From Oxytricha trifallax (lineage: Eukaryota > Ciliophora > Spirotrichea > Sporadotrichida > Oxytrichidae): 64,000 nucleotides of DNA. The translations under genes and the position numbers were made by a program. Location: NCBI GenBank assembly GCA_000711775.1, contig ARYC01000819.1:1-64000 (forward strand). The letters are read 5' to 3'. The stretch's first letter is position 1; each line of letters begins with the position of its first letter. Below are positions 9,662 through 21,526 of this stretch, in pieces. The notes beneath the pieces were generated by a model that was not told the DNA's origin, searched no databases, and saw only the letters and a list, made by a program, of their open reading frames with translations.

Positions 9662-11529
9662 ATGATGAACATCACATAGCTCCATAACTCACGAAATCAC
9701 CCTTAACATAATGATTTGAATAAAAATTAAGAATTTTAAGATCCTCATTAAAGCTTTAAAATGTATTTTGGAATTAAAGTCAAGAAGAATTATTCTTTGA
9801 TAAATTTACTAGCAATTCCCTTTATTTACGTACCGGTTACTATAACTATTTACTTTTTTACTGCGCACATAATTTTCTTGCTAAGAGATCCCAATTATTA
9901 AACTAAATCATTTAATATTTGATAGTATGATAAAAATTTACATGAAAAGATTTCTTGAGTTTTTTAACAGTTTTTTTAGTTTACAATGTTTCAAAAGATG
10001 ACATAAGCCAAGTATCAAATGACCTAACATTTTTCTCAATGCCTTTTCAAATGATAACAGTTATCTTGATTGGGTATGTTTATGATTTATTTGGGAGACG
10101 ATACACTATCTTTGCTAATTTAATGCTTCAGGTTATGTGCTTTATGTTGATACCCTTAGGTGCACCTAATGTCTATCCTATTGTATAAATAATGAGAACT
10201 ACTTAATTGGTGACTAATTGATTGATTAAAATTAAAAATAAAAATGCAGAGTATTTCCAAGATATTTGATAAAATTAAAATAGTATGTTAACTAGTTTTT
10301 AAGTTAATGCATGTACCGTGGTTCATCCATTAATAAATGATTATGTAAAATCTGAGTCAAGAGGTAAAGCAAATGCCCTATAAGTCATCGGATAAAGTAC
10401 TGGAGATCTATTAAATTTTACAGTAATTCTAAGCCTATTAAATGGTGTAGAAGTTGGTACTCAATTTTAAATTAGCGGGTTAATAGTTCTGGCATTCTCT
10501 TTAATTTTACTGTTTATGATTGAAGAACCTGTGAAAAGAGACTAAAAATCTAAAAGCTCCTTAACTGATAATAAAGTTTCGCTATTGAATGGCTCTACTC
10601 AACAATCAACTGATACAATCATTTAAATTCAATTAGAGTAAAGAAGTTTCATATAGAAAGTTAATTTTCTATCAGTGCATGTATTTAAAACTTGCATGGA
10701 AAATAAGGCCTTGGTAATCGCATTCATGGGGAATATTATAATAAGAATGAATGTTGTCATGTTAAGTGCGTTTATGACGCTTTGGACATCAAGCTTTGTA
10801 GATAAAGGTGTAATAAGCAGTTAAAATGAGGCATAATCAATAGTCTCTGATTATAATTCGTATGCAGTAATGTGTAATTTAGCCTTGATATTGCTATAAA
10901 ATGTTTTATATTTAAAAATGAATCAATTAATATATAATTGAGAGTTTTGAGATGTTCTATAAAATGTGAATAATAATTAATTAAACAATTTTATTAGTAT
11001 GTTTTTCTCATAATTCATTTTTAAACATATAATAATAATACTTCATTATTTATAAAGTTTTTGGAATAAAATGAATAACTTGATCACACATTTATATTTA
11101 AATTATTAAAATAATTATAGTTATTCAATAATTCCATTTGGCATAATAGCTGATAAATTTCATTTCAAAAATCTAATTTCAATAACAGGACTAATGAAGA
11201 TTCTAGCAATTTTTGCATTTATGTATCAAGAGAAGCCAAATCAACTACTTTCCTACATAATTTTCATAGCAATGGCTGTGACTCACTAAATGTAAAACTT
11301 ATTCACAGATGCTCTCTTCACTAAAAGTCTACCCAGTGATATACGAGGAGTGCTGTGTGGAATATATTAATTCTTTGGGAGTCTTGGGGTTATGATTTAT
11401 TCTAAAATTGGAGCCAATATTGCAGAAATATATGGACCTTAGTACGCATTTTTGATTGTTGCTGCTTGCGATGTTTTTTGGCTGATTTTTATATGGGCTT
11501 TAATTGCTTTTGGCAAGTTTAATAAGTGA
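9662..11529 (+). CDS. MFS-type transporter, array member C
   Basis: Third full transporter in the array. ATG at 9662 opens a hydrophilic N-terminus running in frame into LLAIPFIYVPVTITIYFFT. Motif A is GYVYDLFGRRYT and the second-half equivalent IPFGIIADKFHFK. Conserved family blocks follow: HPLINDYVKSESRGKAN, LWTSSFVDKGV, QNLFTDALFTKSL and DIRGVLCGIY. IESs are visible near 9895-9965 (pointer TTA), about 10188-10290 and 10900-11130. The stop is TGA at 11527-11529 after AFGKFNK. Where members A and B have an IES after the GRR/GRK motif this gene reads straight through, so IES positions are not conserved across the family. Confidence 0.85.
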
Positions 11530-11743
11530 TTACTAGTGACTATTTTTAATTAAGCAACTATTTTGAATTAAACAATTTAAATAACTTTCAACTTTTTTTT
11601 GAAATTAGAATATATAGATTCAATATAACATATTCTATCGCATAAATAGTCTAAATTATTCACTCAAAAAAATCTAGTAAATAAATAGGATTCACTGATA
11701 AATATTATACTACTATACAGAAATTAAATTAAATTATTACAAA

Positions 11744-13936
11744 ATGAATATAGGTTAACGAAGCCTGACCTCAGATGATGAAGGATAAACAGCCACAAAT
11801 TTTGAATCTATGAAGAACTAGAATGTTTATGTGGGAATCATAATGAAAGATGGCTACAACCTTGCCAATTTAATCTCAATTATAACATATTAATATATTA
11901 AAGTTTGAGTATTTAAATAATAAATCTCAATCCCTTTGATTTCGGCCTCGCTAACTATTGCATCCTTCTATCTAGCGATATAAATCGTGTTTATTCTGAG
12001 AGACCCAGAGTACTTTAACGTCCCCAAAAATGAGATCGGAAAAGTGACTAATGATCTCACATTTTATTCGACATTCTTCTAGATATTCTTAGTCATTGTT
12101 ATTGGCTATGTCTTCGATATATGTGGCAGGAAGAAGACTTTGATATAATCAAATGGTGGTGCTATATTTACATATTTTCATGTATAATTATACTTGCTCT
12201 GCTTGGATCTGCCTCTACTTTATTCATGTTGCCATATACAGCACCAAATGTCTGGCCAGGCCTTTACTTACTGAGAGCCTCATTTTTTTATATGTCATAA
12301 TTTAACTAGCATTAAATTTTATTATATTCAATATACAATAATTTATTTAAGTAAATTTGCAATATTTGGAACAGTAGGAGTCTGTTCCCCATTAGTGAAT
12401 GACTATGTGGTTAAAGAATCAAGAGGTAAGGCCAACGCTTTCTAAAACATTGGTATCATAGTAGGGGAACTATTTAACCTATTCGTAGTGGTTAAACTCA
12501 CGGAAGATTTTTCTCTCAAAATGAGGTTCCAATCTGTCTCAAGTTAAAATTTATTGCATAATCATTTTTCATAAATAGAATTGAATTTTTAAATTGTCTC
12601 ATTATTCTTATTTTTCCTGGTTTTTGTCATTGCATTCCTTATCAAAGAACCAATAAATATATGTAATTCAAATTTATACCACACATATTTAGCAAGAAGA
12701 GCAGAGAAAACAGCATGTCTAATATTGTCTTGAACCAAAACGACAACTATGATTATCAAGAACCTTCTTAAGGCCAGGGCAACATCAGAAAGCCCCAACG
12801 AGTCCAATATGAGAAAAATTTATCAACAATTTACCACTAAATCATTAGAAATTTATACATTTTAGATAAATGAGATTGATACTTCATTTGAGGAGTAATC
12901 CCTAAGTTAGAAAGTTAAATATCTTACAAACCACGTAATGTGGTCTTTCTCTCATAACATCGTGTTTCCAGTCAGTTAAATCTCAGCTTTATATATTTAT
13001 ATTATTTAGTGAATAAGTTATGCTAGTTAAGTTTACTTTGGAATTATTTTGATGAGGATGAATGCAGTGATGGTTGTTACTTTTTACACTCTTTGGATAT
13101 CTGGCTTCGTTGGCATTAACTTGGCTTCACAGGATGAGGCAGCTGAACTGTTCCAAAGGAACTTAGCTATTGCAGTCATTGTAGTGGTCATTATACTCAT
13201 ACCATGGGCAAAAGTTGCAGATACTCACAAGTAAACTATTAGTAAATTTAAATGGCATTGATTGCTTAAAAAATCAAGGGTATTGTTATTGAAATGATGA
13301 TCATTGTAATTTTATCATCTCATATACGTTTTATCAAATGCTTTCATTGAAATGGTAACTGAACAAAAAATGAAACTTAAGAAATTATTCAATAACTTTA
13401 ATCGATGATTAATTTTTATACATTAAGTTTACAAGGATATCGTACCTTGGACAGGGACCTTAAATCTTCTGGCAATCTTCGCAATTCAATTTATATCCGA
13501 TCCCCGCACAGTCTACGCAACCTTTGTTTTCATAATGATGTCCACTTCTCTTTTCATGTAAAACCTACTTACTGACACTCTTTTCCAAAAGAATATACCA
13601 AAGGACATAATTTATTATGTTTAAATTAAATTATATTAAGGACATCAGAGGTTCTATGATGGGTTTCTATAACTTTATGGGAATTTTGGCAATTCTAGTA
13701 TACTCAAAGATTGGTGGATACTTGCATGATGAATATGGTTCAAGCTACCCCTTTGCTTTTGTTGGAATTGTTCAAGTTGCTTTTATAGTTTGAAAAATTT
13801 AACATGTTTTTTATATATATAATGGCATTCTAATTTACTAGAGTAAACGAATCTAATACATCTTAAATAATATTTACACAAAATATTAATAGTTGTTATT
13901 GTGACTCTGAGTGTTTCAAAGAAATTTGATCAATGA
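11744..13936 (+). CDS. MFS-type transporter, array member D
   Basis: Fourth and most divergent full member. ATG at 11744 gives MNIGQRSLTSDDEG and a first membrane segment after an IES. Motif A is GYVFDICGRKKT; the second-half copy, IPWAKVADTHK, is weaker. Pointer-bounded IESs lie at 11881-11941, 13232-13435 and 13609-13645, with others near 12150-12190, 12300-12360 and 12540-12600. In the cytoplasmic loop (about 12670-12840) two frames alternate and an in-frame TGA occurs near 12729, so either a small IES was missed or the gene carries a frameshift. It ends SKKFDQ and TGA at 13934-13936. Confidence 0.75.
11881..11941 (+). other. IES, 61 bp, pointer AATCTCAAT
   Basis: Nine-base pointer at 11872-11880 and 11933-11941; excision gives LANLISIPLISASLTIASF. 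Confidence 0.9.
13232..13435 (+). other. IES, 204 bp, pointer ACAAG
   Basis: Pointer copies at 13227-13231 and 13431-13435; excision gives VADTHKDIVPWTGTLNLLAI in frame. Confidence 0.8.
13609..13645 (+). other. IES, 37 bp, pointer AAGGACAT
   Basis: Eight-base pointer at 13601-13608 and 13638-13645; excision restores KNIPKDIRGSMMGFY. Confidence 0.92.
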
Positions 13937-14138
13937 TGATTAAATACATCTTTGCAACAAACCTTAGCACATAAATCTACAATAATTATAGTTTGACTTG
14001 AAATCAAAGAAATAATTAAATTATTAGTTTGATTTTATTCATTTCAAAATTATGCTATTTAATATGATATTTTTAAATCTTATAATACAACACATCAACA
14101 TTTCACTGTTATTCAATAATAAAGCCAATATTAAGCAT

Positions 14139-15468
14139 TCATAAACTTTTTTCTTGTCCTTTTATTGGATTAGTAATTTATTCCTTGTTTCTGTCTGGTA
14201 TAGGCTCTTGCAGTTCTTACTCGAAATTATCATAATATTTTTTCAATCCACCGTAGTTGTCTAGTATAGATTTAATGCCCTTGTTCATCACTTCTAACTT
14301 ACTTAAATTAACTTTAAATTATTTAAGTAAAAAATAAATTTATAAGTTCCCTCACTAACCCTACTTAATAAAAATAACTGTTAGACAGCACTTAGAATTT
14401 ATTAATCAGTGTGAGTTTGCAGTTGCTAATCAACCACTTTTGGATTAAATGATCTAGCCTTTTCAAATAGTGATTACTCTTTTCTCTCCTCCATCTATAT
14501 TTTGTCAAATAGATCTTTTTCCTTCTTTTTCTTAATTTAGAGTTACGCAAGAAATGTATGTTATTTGTTAATTAATGTTTCTAGTATTTTAATCTCATAT
14601 AAACTAGAAACTTATAAAACCTATTAATTTATAAGAAAAGTATGAATCTCTTCCAGTTACTATATAACATAAGAATTATCTTAAAATGAGACTAGCAATT
14701 AGGCTGATACATTTAAGTCTTTCTCTAATATTTCAAGCACATCCACATATGGCATTTAATTAAGCTAGCCCACATATTTCTGCAGGTTTTCTTAAGAGTA
14801 TTTCTGGAAGAGATAATTTAGTTTTTCCAAATCTTCTTTTTCTTGTTTACGTTTTTATTTCAGTTTCTTGAGGTCTTCTTTTGAGAGATTGTTTAGTGTG
14901 CGGTTTGTACTTATAGCATCTAAATTTTGAGAATACTTATAAAAAACTCATTATTAATAAGAGTAATTCATAATAAATTAGCTTAAATAAATTCAAATTT
15001 TTATTAGTGGCAGCCAGGTACTCTTTTTCTAATTCATCATCTGAATTATTAAACATTTTACTTTAATTATTTTGCTTGTTATGCATATCCTTGTTAAATT
15101 GTAGTTTCTATCTTAATTTTATACTTTCATATTCTTTTTAAGCTTTCCCTAGTTTTTGTAGTTTTACATTCAAATTCTTCCTTCTTAAATTTATATTTGG
15201 TATATCTATAATTATTTTTACTTAAAACTTCCAAATTATGAAATATTAATAGAAGACTAACATAAAAAATATTTAAATTTATGTCTAGAGTCTCTTAAAT
15301 AGGAAACTACTGTCTGTATGCATAGGGATTGTCAAAGCCAACATTTATTATAGGATTGAACTTAGTGCTTTCAAAGTTATTACTAAGTTTGCTAATATTC
15401 TTTGAAGAACTAGAGTATATTTATGGCAAGAATGAGCTTTGTGATTTCTTCATTGATTATTAAGCCAT
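14139..15468 (-). CDS. Unknown coiled-coil protein
   Basis: Minus-strand gene starting MAQQSMKKSQSSF and ending in a TGA at 14139-14141. After a Ser/Asn-rich N-terminus come heptad-like stretches rich in Lys, Glu, Leu and Gln: KLQKLGKAQKEYESIKLRQK, LSKEDLKKLKQKRKQEKEDL and QIKKKKEKDLFDK. I recognise no family. One IES is exactly resolved (15195-15282) and at least two more separate the remaining MDSs (about 14940-15005, 14560-14690). Coiled-coil structure is inferred from composition. Confidence 0.75.
15195..15282 (-). other. IES, 88 bp, 10-bp pointer
   Basis: Pointer TTAAATTTAT (as read on +) at 15185-15194 and 15273-15282. Excision gives FPIQETLDINLRRKNLNVKL on the minus strand. Confidence 0.9.
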
Positions 15469-15898
15469 ATTTTTTATTTCCAACTCTCTTGTGTATTTAT
15501 TGAAGTTAAAAGATTAAGATAATAACTGTTAATTTAATGAACAAAATATGTGGCATGTAATTTTATCTCATGAAAACTCCAACTGAAAATTGTATAATAA
15601 ATTTGATATTAGTCTTAAATTAAAGCTAACTAATGAAGTTGAAACTTGTTTGTGAATTATGATGAGCTGAGGGATCTTCAACAACAATAGACGATGTTTG
15701 TAGAAGACTAGAAATCTTTGAATTTTGCAAGTTTTTCAAAGGAGATTATGAATTGTTTATAGAATTGAGTTAATTGAAATTTTATGAGGACAGCTACATT
15801 TGCAATTACTACTGCTCAAAAATCGATTATTATAGAATGCCATATCTGAAATTAAAAGCAATTAAAATTTGGAAATATTTCATAATAAATGCATCTAA

Positions 15899-16531
15899 TC
15901 AGTATTGCTTTTGGTGTCTCCTACGTTTTGACATTTTAGTTTCCGGTTAATCAGAGACTGGTACATTAAACCTGAAATACTACTCAAAAACATCCTGCGA
16001 ATTTTATCTCTAAATTAATGAATCCATTTCCAAAGTTTTAAAATCCTCTTATTGGCCTTAATAGGCAACTTTCTTTTAGTTATTAATTGGGGACATCAAT
16101 TAAGTATTAGAGAATGAGTATTTAGATTTACCAAAAAACATCTGATTTTACTGTCTATTAGAGTTGCTATTTTATCTTAAGTTTTTCATAAATTTTGGTA
16201 TCCTTTTATCTTCTTATAGACCATTTGATGAAAAATCTCTTTACAAATCTGAACTGAAATCCATATTTTTCTTGTCGTAGGGTTTGTAATATTTCTTAAA
16301 TTCTACTACTTTTGATAGAGAGTCTATATATACTTTTTCTTTTGTAGGCTTTATAGTAATATCTTGTTACAAAATTATTCTCATTTTTATTTTTAATTAT
16401 TTTACTTACGATTGTGAGTTAAATATAGTTATTAAATCTCTTCATTTCTATTATGCTATTTTTAGAAGTAAAATAGAGAATTTAGATTCATTTGGAATTA
16501 GCCTCAGGTTTCTTACGTAATCTTGATTCAT
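15899..16531 (-). CDS. Unknown Gln/Ser/Lys-rich protein
   Basis: Start MNQDYVRNLRLIPNESKF; after one IES the protein continues IKPTKEKVYIDSLSKVVEFK and ends FRFNVPVSDQPETKMSKRR plus a short basic tail, TGA at 15899-15901. About 190 aa, hydrophilic, no recognised domain. The opposite strand is also free of TGA for more than 150 codons here, but the minus frame has the better amino-acid composition, an ATG with pointer-resolved first MDS, and a natural terminus. Confidence 0.75.
16396..16464 (-). other. IES, 69 bp, pointer TATTTTTA
   Basis: Eight-base repeat at 16388-16395 and 16457-16464; excision places SILLLKIKMRIILQQDITIK in one frame. Confidence 0.7.
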
Positions 16532-16677
16532 TAATTTGTTTGTAAATTAAATAGAGGCAAATTTTTTATAATTTTATCTTAGTATAAATAGAAAAACACT
16601 TTTCAGTGTCTATCACCAATTCAAGCAACTCGTTTTCAGTAACAAGATACATCAAAACCAACTACAAACAAAATAAA

Positions 16678-19108
16678 ATGCAACCACATCATAACATTCC
16701 ACATTAAACTTAATCCACAGGGCATGTAGTCGGAACAAATGTGTTAATAATGATTATTTCATGTTTATAATGGATATAATTAAATGCAGGCATAGCTTCT
16801 AGATTGACAACAAGCGCTGGTGTACCAATAGATAACAATCAGCACGCAATGACTGCGGGTGCCAGGGGCCCCATTCTATTCACCATTAACCAAGTTAAAT
16901 AGGCTAATTTATTCATTTATAGTTAATTAAAGATTAACAAATTATCAAATTACGATATTATGTTAATATTTCAATAATATTTTATTCTTGGCAGAGTTTT
17001 ATAAATATTATCTTTTTAATAGCTTTTAATCAATTTATATGTTAAGACACTAATAAAAAACTCTAAAAATTTAAATATAATGTTTTTTTAAAAAAAATCA
17101 TTAAGCTTTATTTATAGAAATTCGTATTTAATTCTTCATGTCTTTAAATCCTTAAATAATAATTTGATATCTTATGTTTTATGCAGGGTGCTCGCTTGTA
17201 AATTTAAAAAGATATTGATGGAACCTTTATATATATGCAAAAAATAATCTATATTTCAGTGTATTCTTCGTTCTTACAAAATGAGTTATCACAATTATAT
17301 TGCAATGCGGAAAATATTTGAAATAATTTCACAGTTCAGTTTAAATATATTTCTGCGAGGTTAAGGTTAAGTCAGAATAAATTAATTTAATAATGTAAAA
17401 ATATATGATAATTTAAATTAATAAATCTTCAATAAATTATATAAAAATAGAACTAACTAACCTTTGTCAGAAATAATATGCAATTTTCTAGATAAAGGAA
17501 TTGTTTTTACTTAATTTTCAATGATTATAAGATTTTGCCTTCTAAAATAAGATTCAGAAATTCGACAGAGAAAGGATTCCTGAGAGAGCAGCTCATGCAT
17601 AAGGCTAGGGTGCCCACGGATATTTCGAAGTGACTCATGATGTTACTAAATATTGTAAGGCAAGTTTCCTAAAAGGAATCGGAAAGAGAACAAAGCTCTT
17701 TGCTAGACTTTCAACAACTATTGGTTCAAGAGGGTCATCAGATTTATTGAGAGATATCAGAGGTTTCGCTCTAAAGTTTTACACTGATGAGGGCAACTAC
17801 GATATGCTTGGAGTTAACTTCCCTGTATTTTTCTTTAGAGATCCAATGCAAGCTCCAGATTTCTTTCATGCCATGAAGTAGCACCCAGTTAAAAATGCCT
17901 TTGATCCTAATACCATGTGGGACTTCTTCAGTCAAGTACCTGAATCCATTCATGCTGTAACCATTTAGTATACTGACAGAGGCACTCCTGCTGGTTATAG
18001 ACATATGCACGGTTATAGTGCTAATACTTTCAAGTGGGTGAATGAATAAGGCCAATCTTTCTTCGTTAAGTACACATTTAAAACTAATTAAGGAATTAAG
18101 AATTTCACAAATCAAGAATCTTTAACCACAGCTGGTACACAACCATACTTCTCAAGTTTGGATTTACATGAGAGCATTAATAAAGCTGACTTCCCTTCTT
18201 GGAACATGTATGTATAATTGATTCCTGAGGCAGAAGGAGAGGCCTATAAATGGGACATCTATGATGTTACAAAGGTGTGGCCTCATGGAGACTATCCTTT
18301 ACTTCCAGTAGGTAGAGTTGTTCTCAACAAGAACCCTTAGAACTATTTTGCTGAAGTTGACTAAGTAGCTTTCAATCCAGCTAATCTAGTCCCAGGTATC
18401 GAACCATCTAATGATAGACTTCTTTAAGGAAGACTCTTCTTGTACTATGATACTTAACTTCATAGATTAGGAGTTAACCATGACCAAATCGCCATTAACT
18501 GTCCTTTTGCAATGAATAACTTCTAATAAGATGGCTTGATGAACGTTCTTAAAAACTAAGAGAAAGTTGTAACTTATGACAATAACACTATGGACATGCT
18601 TGAGAGGCCTATTGTTGACTCATCAACAGCAATTAAGCCCTTTGGATTTAATGGTTTCTCAGGTAGATACTCCTACCCACACACCAATGACGATTTTGAG
18701 CAAGTAAGAACATTTTACAACAAAATCTTGTCAGCTAATGAGCGTGACCATCTTATTGATAATATTTGCTTCTCTCTTGGCTAATGTGACACAAAGATTC
18801 AACAAAACATGCTTAAGATATTCTATCAGGTTGACAATGACTACGGATCAAGAATTGAAAAAGGATTGAGTTCAACTTCTATAACTTTTATATTTATTAT
18901 GAAAACTTTTAACTTTAAAGATAATGATTCTCTTACGAATTTTAATTAATTAACTAGCGTATTCAGTTCATTTGCACAAAAGGTTGGCTTATCTCATGAC
19001 AAAGGTAACTTAATTGGTGAAAAAACAGACGTAGATATGAAAATGTCTAATGAAAAATCGATGATGCAACAGCAGTAAAAGACTAATGTTAAGAGAAATG
19101 TCAAGTGA
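16678..19108 (+). CDS. Catalase (heme, monofunctional)
   Basis: Converts hydrogen peroxide to water and oxygen. Start [10 protein letters not shown] at 16678. The family signatures are complete: [23 protein letters not shown], the distal-His block [23 protein letters not shown] carrying the conserved Asn, and [14 protein letters not shown] with the proximal heme-ligand Tyr. Then come [14 protein letters not shown] and a C-terminus ending in TGA at 19106-19108. The length after removal of three IESs (45, 637 and 96 bp) fits a small-subunit catalase, with about 50 extra C-terminal residues, Gln/Lys-rich and without a clear peroxisomal SKL. It is transcribed toward the pseudokinase gene at 19330 (convergent). 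Confidence 0.96.
16742..16786 (+). other. IES, 45 bp, pointer AAATG
   Basis: Pointer copies at 16737-16741 and 16782-16786; excision gives [18 protein letters not shown]. Confidence 0.9.
16895..17531 (+). other. Long IES, 637 bp, pointer AAG
   Basis: Pointer copies at 16892-16894 and 17529-17531; excision joins ILFTINQ to [17 protein letters not shown], the order expected for catalase. The longest simple IES I placed; no inverted-repeat ends or ORF recognised inside. Confidence 0.8.
18875..18970 (+). other. IES, 96 bp, pointer AGTTCA
   Basis: Pointer copies at 18869-18874 and 18965-18970; excision gives [17 protein letters not shown]. Confidence 0.9.
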
Positions 19109-19329
19109 TGAATAGTCAGTCTTAAGACCATTATTGAAATTATTGATGACTAAAAGGTAAGATATCCTAGTTATATATTCAAAAAGTAAAATGTTTAATA
19201 TACAACAAACTCTTGATATTATCTGATTATTTCATATTAAATTCAATATTAAATGAAATAATTTTCAAAAGTGAATGTAAAACTATTAAATCAAACTAGA
19301 ATCATCTAATTTTATAAAGAGGTCTAAAC

Positions 19330-21501
19330 TCATTAGTTTTCAAAAAGTTTTTCCATCATGATTTTGAACTCATTAAACTTCAAGCTTGTTTTGCTCTTTC
19401 TATCAACTTCATTCATGAAAAAAAAATAAAATAATATATAAAATCTTATTTTAAGTTATCAGGATATGATAAATTCTTCAATTAAATAAATACAAAGATT
19501 TCATTCATAGCTCTGACTATCATCTTTTCATCTACACTCTTGATATGCTCAAACATAGTTTTGATTTCGTCTACAGATACTTCATTGTCTCCATTTTTGT
19601 CAAACATCTTGAATGCTGCCTCCAATCTGTCATTTGTCAACATTTATTCTTGGTTCATAGCAACCATAAGGAACTCTGTATAGTTTATCTTCCCATTAAA
19701 TGATAATTTAACTAGAAATTAATCTAACATGTAGATTTACTATTTATGATTGTTGTCAGCATCAATTTAATTCAAATGAAATATGAAAATTTTCTGAACG
19801 AGTTCTTCAAGCTCTTACTCGTTCATATCAACGCCTTTGACTGTGAAAAGAGCTTCTTTCAATTCATCATAAGAAAGATATCCTTCACCATTAGTATCGA
19901 AAAGTTAGAATTCCTCTGCAAGTTTGTTAATCTCTTTTTGAGACATTAGCTTAGAAGTGAAGAAGCCCATCATAGCTTGCTTTAATTTACCTCCAGCAGT
20001 GAAAGTTCTTATGTTATCTAAGGTTGTAGCGAGATTCTTGTCTTTGTAATCACCTTTTTAAGCCTTGGCAAACCAAGAGTGTTTGAGTGCATCCTCAGCT
20101 GAAAGTCTTTAATCTGGGTCAACAATAAACATTTTTCTAATTAAATCTCTGACTTCATGGGATAAAGATTGCCCATGCTTATTCTTTTCGCTGTCCAAAT
20201 CGAAGATACCTCTTTTAATGGTCTCTATAGTGTCTTCAAAGCTCCAGCCATCGAATGGCAATTTACCAAATAATAAGAAGTACAGAACTACTCCAGTACT
20301 CCAAACATCACTTTTATCAGAGAATTCGTTTTTAAAGATCTCTGGAGCACAGTAATATGGTCCATGAAGACCACCCTTACCTCCATAGATTTAAACAGTT
20401 TCCATTGTCTTAGTTCCAGCAACATCAAAATCGATCAGTTTTAGGTTAAGTTTTCCATTCTCAGTAAAGAGAATGTTTCCAGTTCTAATGTTTCTATGAA
20501 CGATACCTTTGCTATTGAGGTAAACTAAGGCGTGCAAAATTTGTTTTATAACGGTTGCAGCAACTTTTAATTATTTAAGCTAAAACCCCGTTAGTCAATT
20601 AAGAATGAAGATTGGGGATTATGAATAAAGAAATTAAAAATATATTATTATTGGCTAAAATTAATTATAATTAGGCTAAAAACAAATTTACGCACCCTGA
20701 TTGGTTTATTTTATAGAGACAATTATTCGAGCCAATGGTTTTAATAATTAGCCATAACTTTAATAATTTACGCCAATAATAATTATGTTTTAATTTCTTT
20801 ATTCTTAATCCCCAATCTTCATTCTTAATTGACTAACGGGGTTTTATAACAATTATTCAGTAATATCAAATACTTTAACTTCCTCTGTGTATTTGCCTCC
20901 TAATGTCATAACAGCATTCCAAAGATCTCCACCTTGCATATACTCACTGACGAAATAGAAATTGTTCTCATCTTCATAATATTCTATGTACTTGGCAATA
21001 TTTGGGTGGTCCAAGTGCTTGATGAGTTCAATTTTTTCATTGTAGTCTTTCATATCTTCAATGTTGGCTTTATCAACCTATTTGATAGCTCTCTCAATGT
21101 TGGAATGCTTGTGCACTCCAAGTCTTGCTTTGCTGTCGTAGGGATCTCCAATGATGCCTGAAATTATATAATTATCATGGACTTTTTCGTCTTATCTTAA
21201 CATAAACTCCTCTGCACTGTTGTGCTCTAGCTTTTTAAATATAAATGATAAAAGGCATGTTAGTTTTCCTGTTCGTAATTTAAACTTAACAAATTTATAT
21301 ATAGGCAAGCTTTTGTAAATGATCATCGAAGTATCCTCTATCTTTAAGAATAAGTTCAAAGTACTCCTTCCCAAATTTAATAATATCCTCTGGATTTTTT
21401 CTAATAATTTCCTTTGTGAAGTCCTTCAAGATCTTTGGGAACTCATCTTGAACTATGATTTGCTCTGCTGAGAAAATTCTCATTTCTTTAACGTTTGCCA
21501 T
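19330..21501 (-). CDS. RIIa-domain CDPK-like pseudokinase with EF-hands
   Basis: Calcium-dependent-kinase architecture with an unusual start and a degenerate core. Residues about 20-55 (EFPKILKDFTKEIIRKNPED, then IIKFGKEYFELIL) match the RIIa docking/dimerisation fold of PKA-regulatory-type proteins. The kinase domain keeps the ATP-anchoring Lys (ERAIKQVDKA) and the CAPE motif (YYCAPEIF), but HRD-LKPEN reads HRNIRTGN, losing the catalytic Asp, and DFG reads DFDVAG. EF-hand repeats follow, with loops such as DTNGEGYLSYDE, DADNNGKINYTE and DKNGDNEVSVDE. The stop is TGA at 19330-19332. It is probably a calcium-responsive scaffold or docking protein and not an active kinase (inference). IESs are at 19417-19508, 19698-19751, 20576-20857 and 21235-21313. 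Confidence 0.9.
19417..19508 (-). other. IES, 92 bp, pointer ATGAATGAA
   Basis: Pointer (as TTCATTCAT on +) at 19408-19416 and 19500-19508; excision gives VRAMNEVDRKSKTSLKFNEF, completing the last EF-hand. Confidence 0.92.
19698..19751 (-). other. IES, 54 bp, pointer AAT
   Basis: Interrupts an EF-hand loop; excision gives IDADNNGKINYTEF. Length is a multiple of three and the minus frame stays open through it, so retention would insert 18 residues into the calcium loop. Confidence 0.8.
20576..20857 (-). other. IES, 282 bp, pointer AATAATT, containing a foldback element
   Basis: Pointer (AATTATT on +) at 20569-20575 and 20851-20857; excision gives VFDITEQLKVAATVIKQIL inside the kinase domain. 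Nearly all of it is the inverted-repeat element at 20583-20844. Confidence 0.9.
20583..20844. mobile_element. MITE-like element with about 57-bp inverted repeats
   Basis: Ends AAACCCCGTTAGTCAATTAA and its exact complement, continuing as inverted repeats for about 57 bp with a single mismatch. Flanked by TA on both sides (20581-20582 and 20845-20846), as expected for a Tc1/mariner-type target. No ORF inside; non-autonomous. Its AAACCCC start resembles the TBE terminus. Confidence 0.88.
21235..21313 (-). other. IES, 79 bp, pointer AAAGCT
   Basis: Pointer (AGCTTT on +) at 21229-21234 and 21308-21313; excision gives YFDDHLQKLEHNSAEEFMLR, joining the RIIa domain to the kinase. Confidence 0.88.
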
Positions 21502-21526
21502 TCTTCTGTTTATTTTATATTTGAAA

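Noticed and set aside
15665..16142. Long + strand open frame opposite the Gln/Ser-rich gene
   Set aside because: More than 150 codons without TGA, but the opposite strand has a better composition, an ATG-bearing first MDS with matching pointer, and a natural stop. With only one stop codon in AT-rich DNA such antisense openings are expected.
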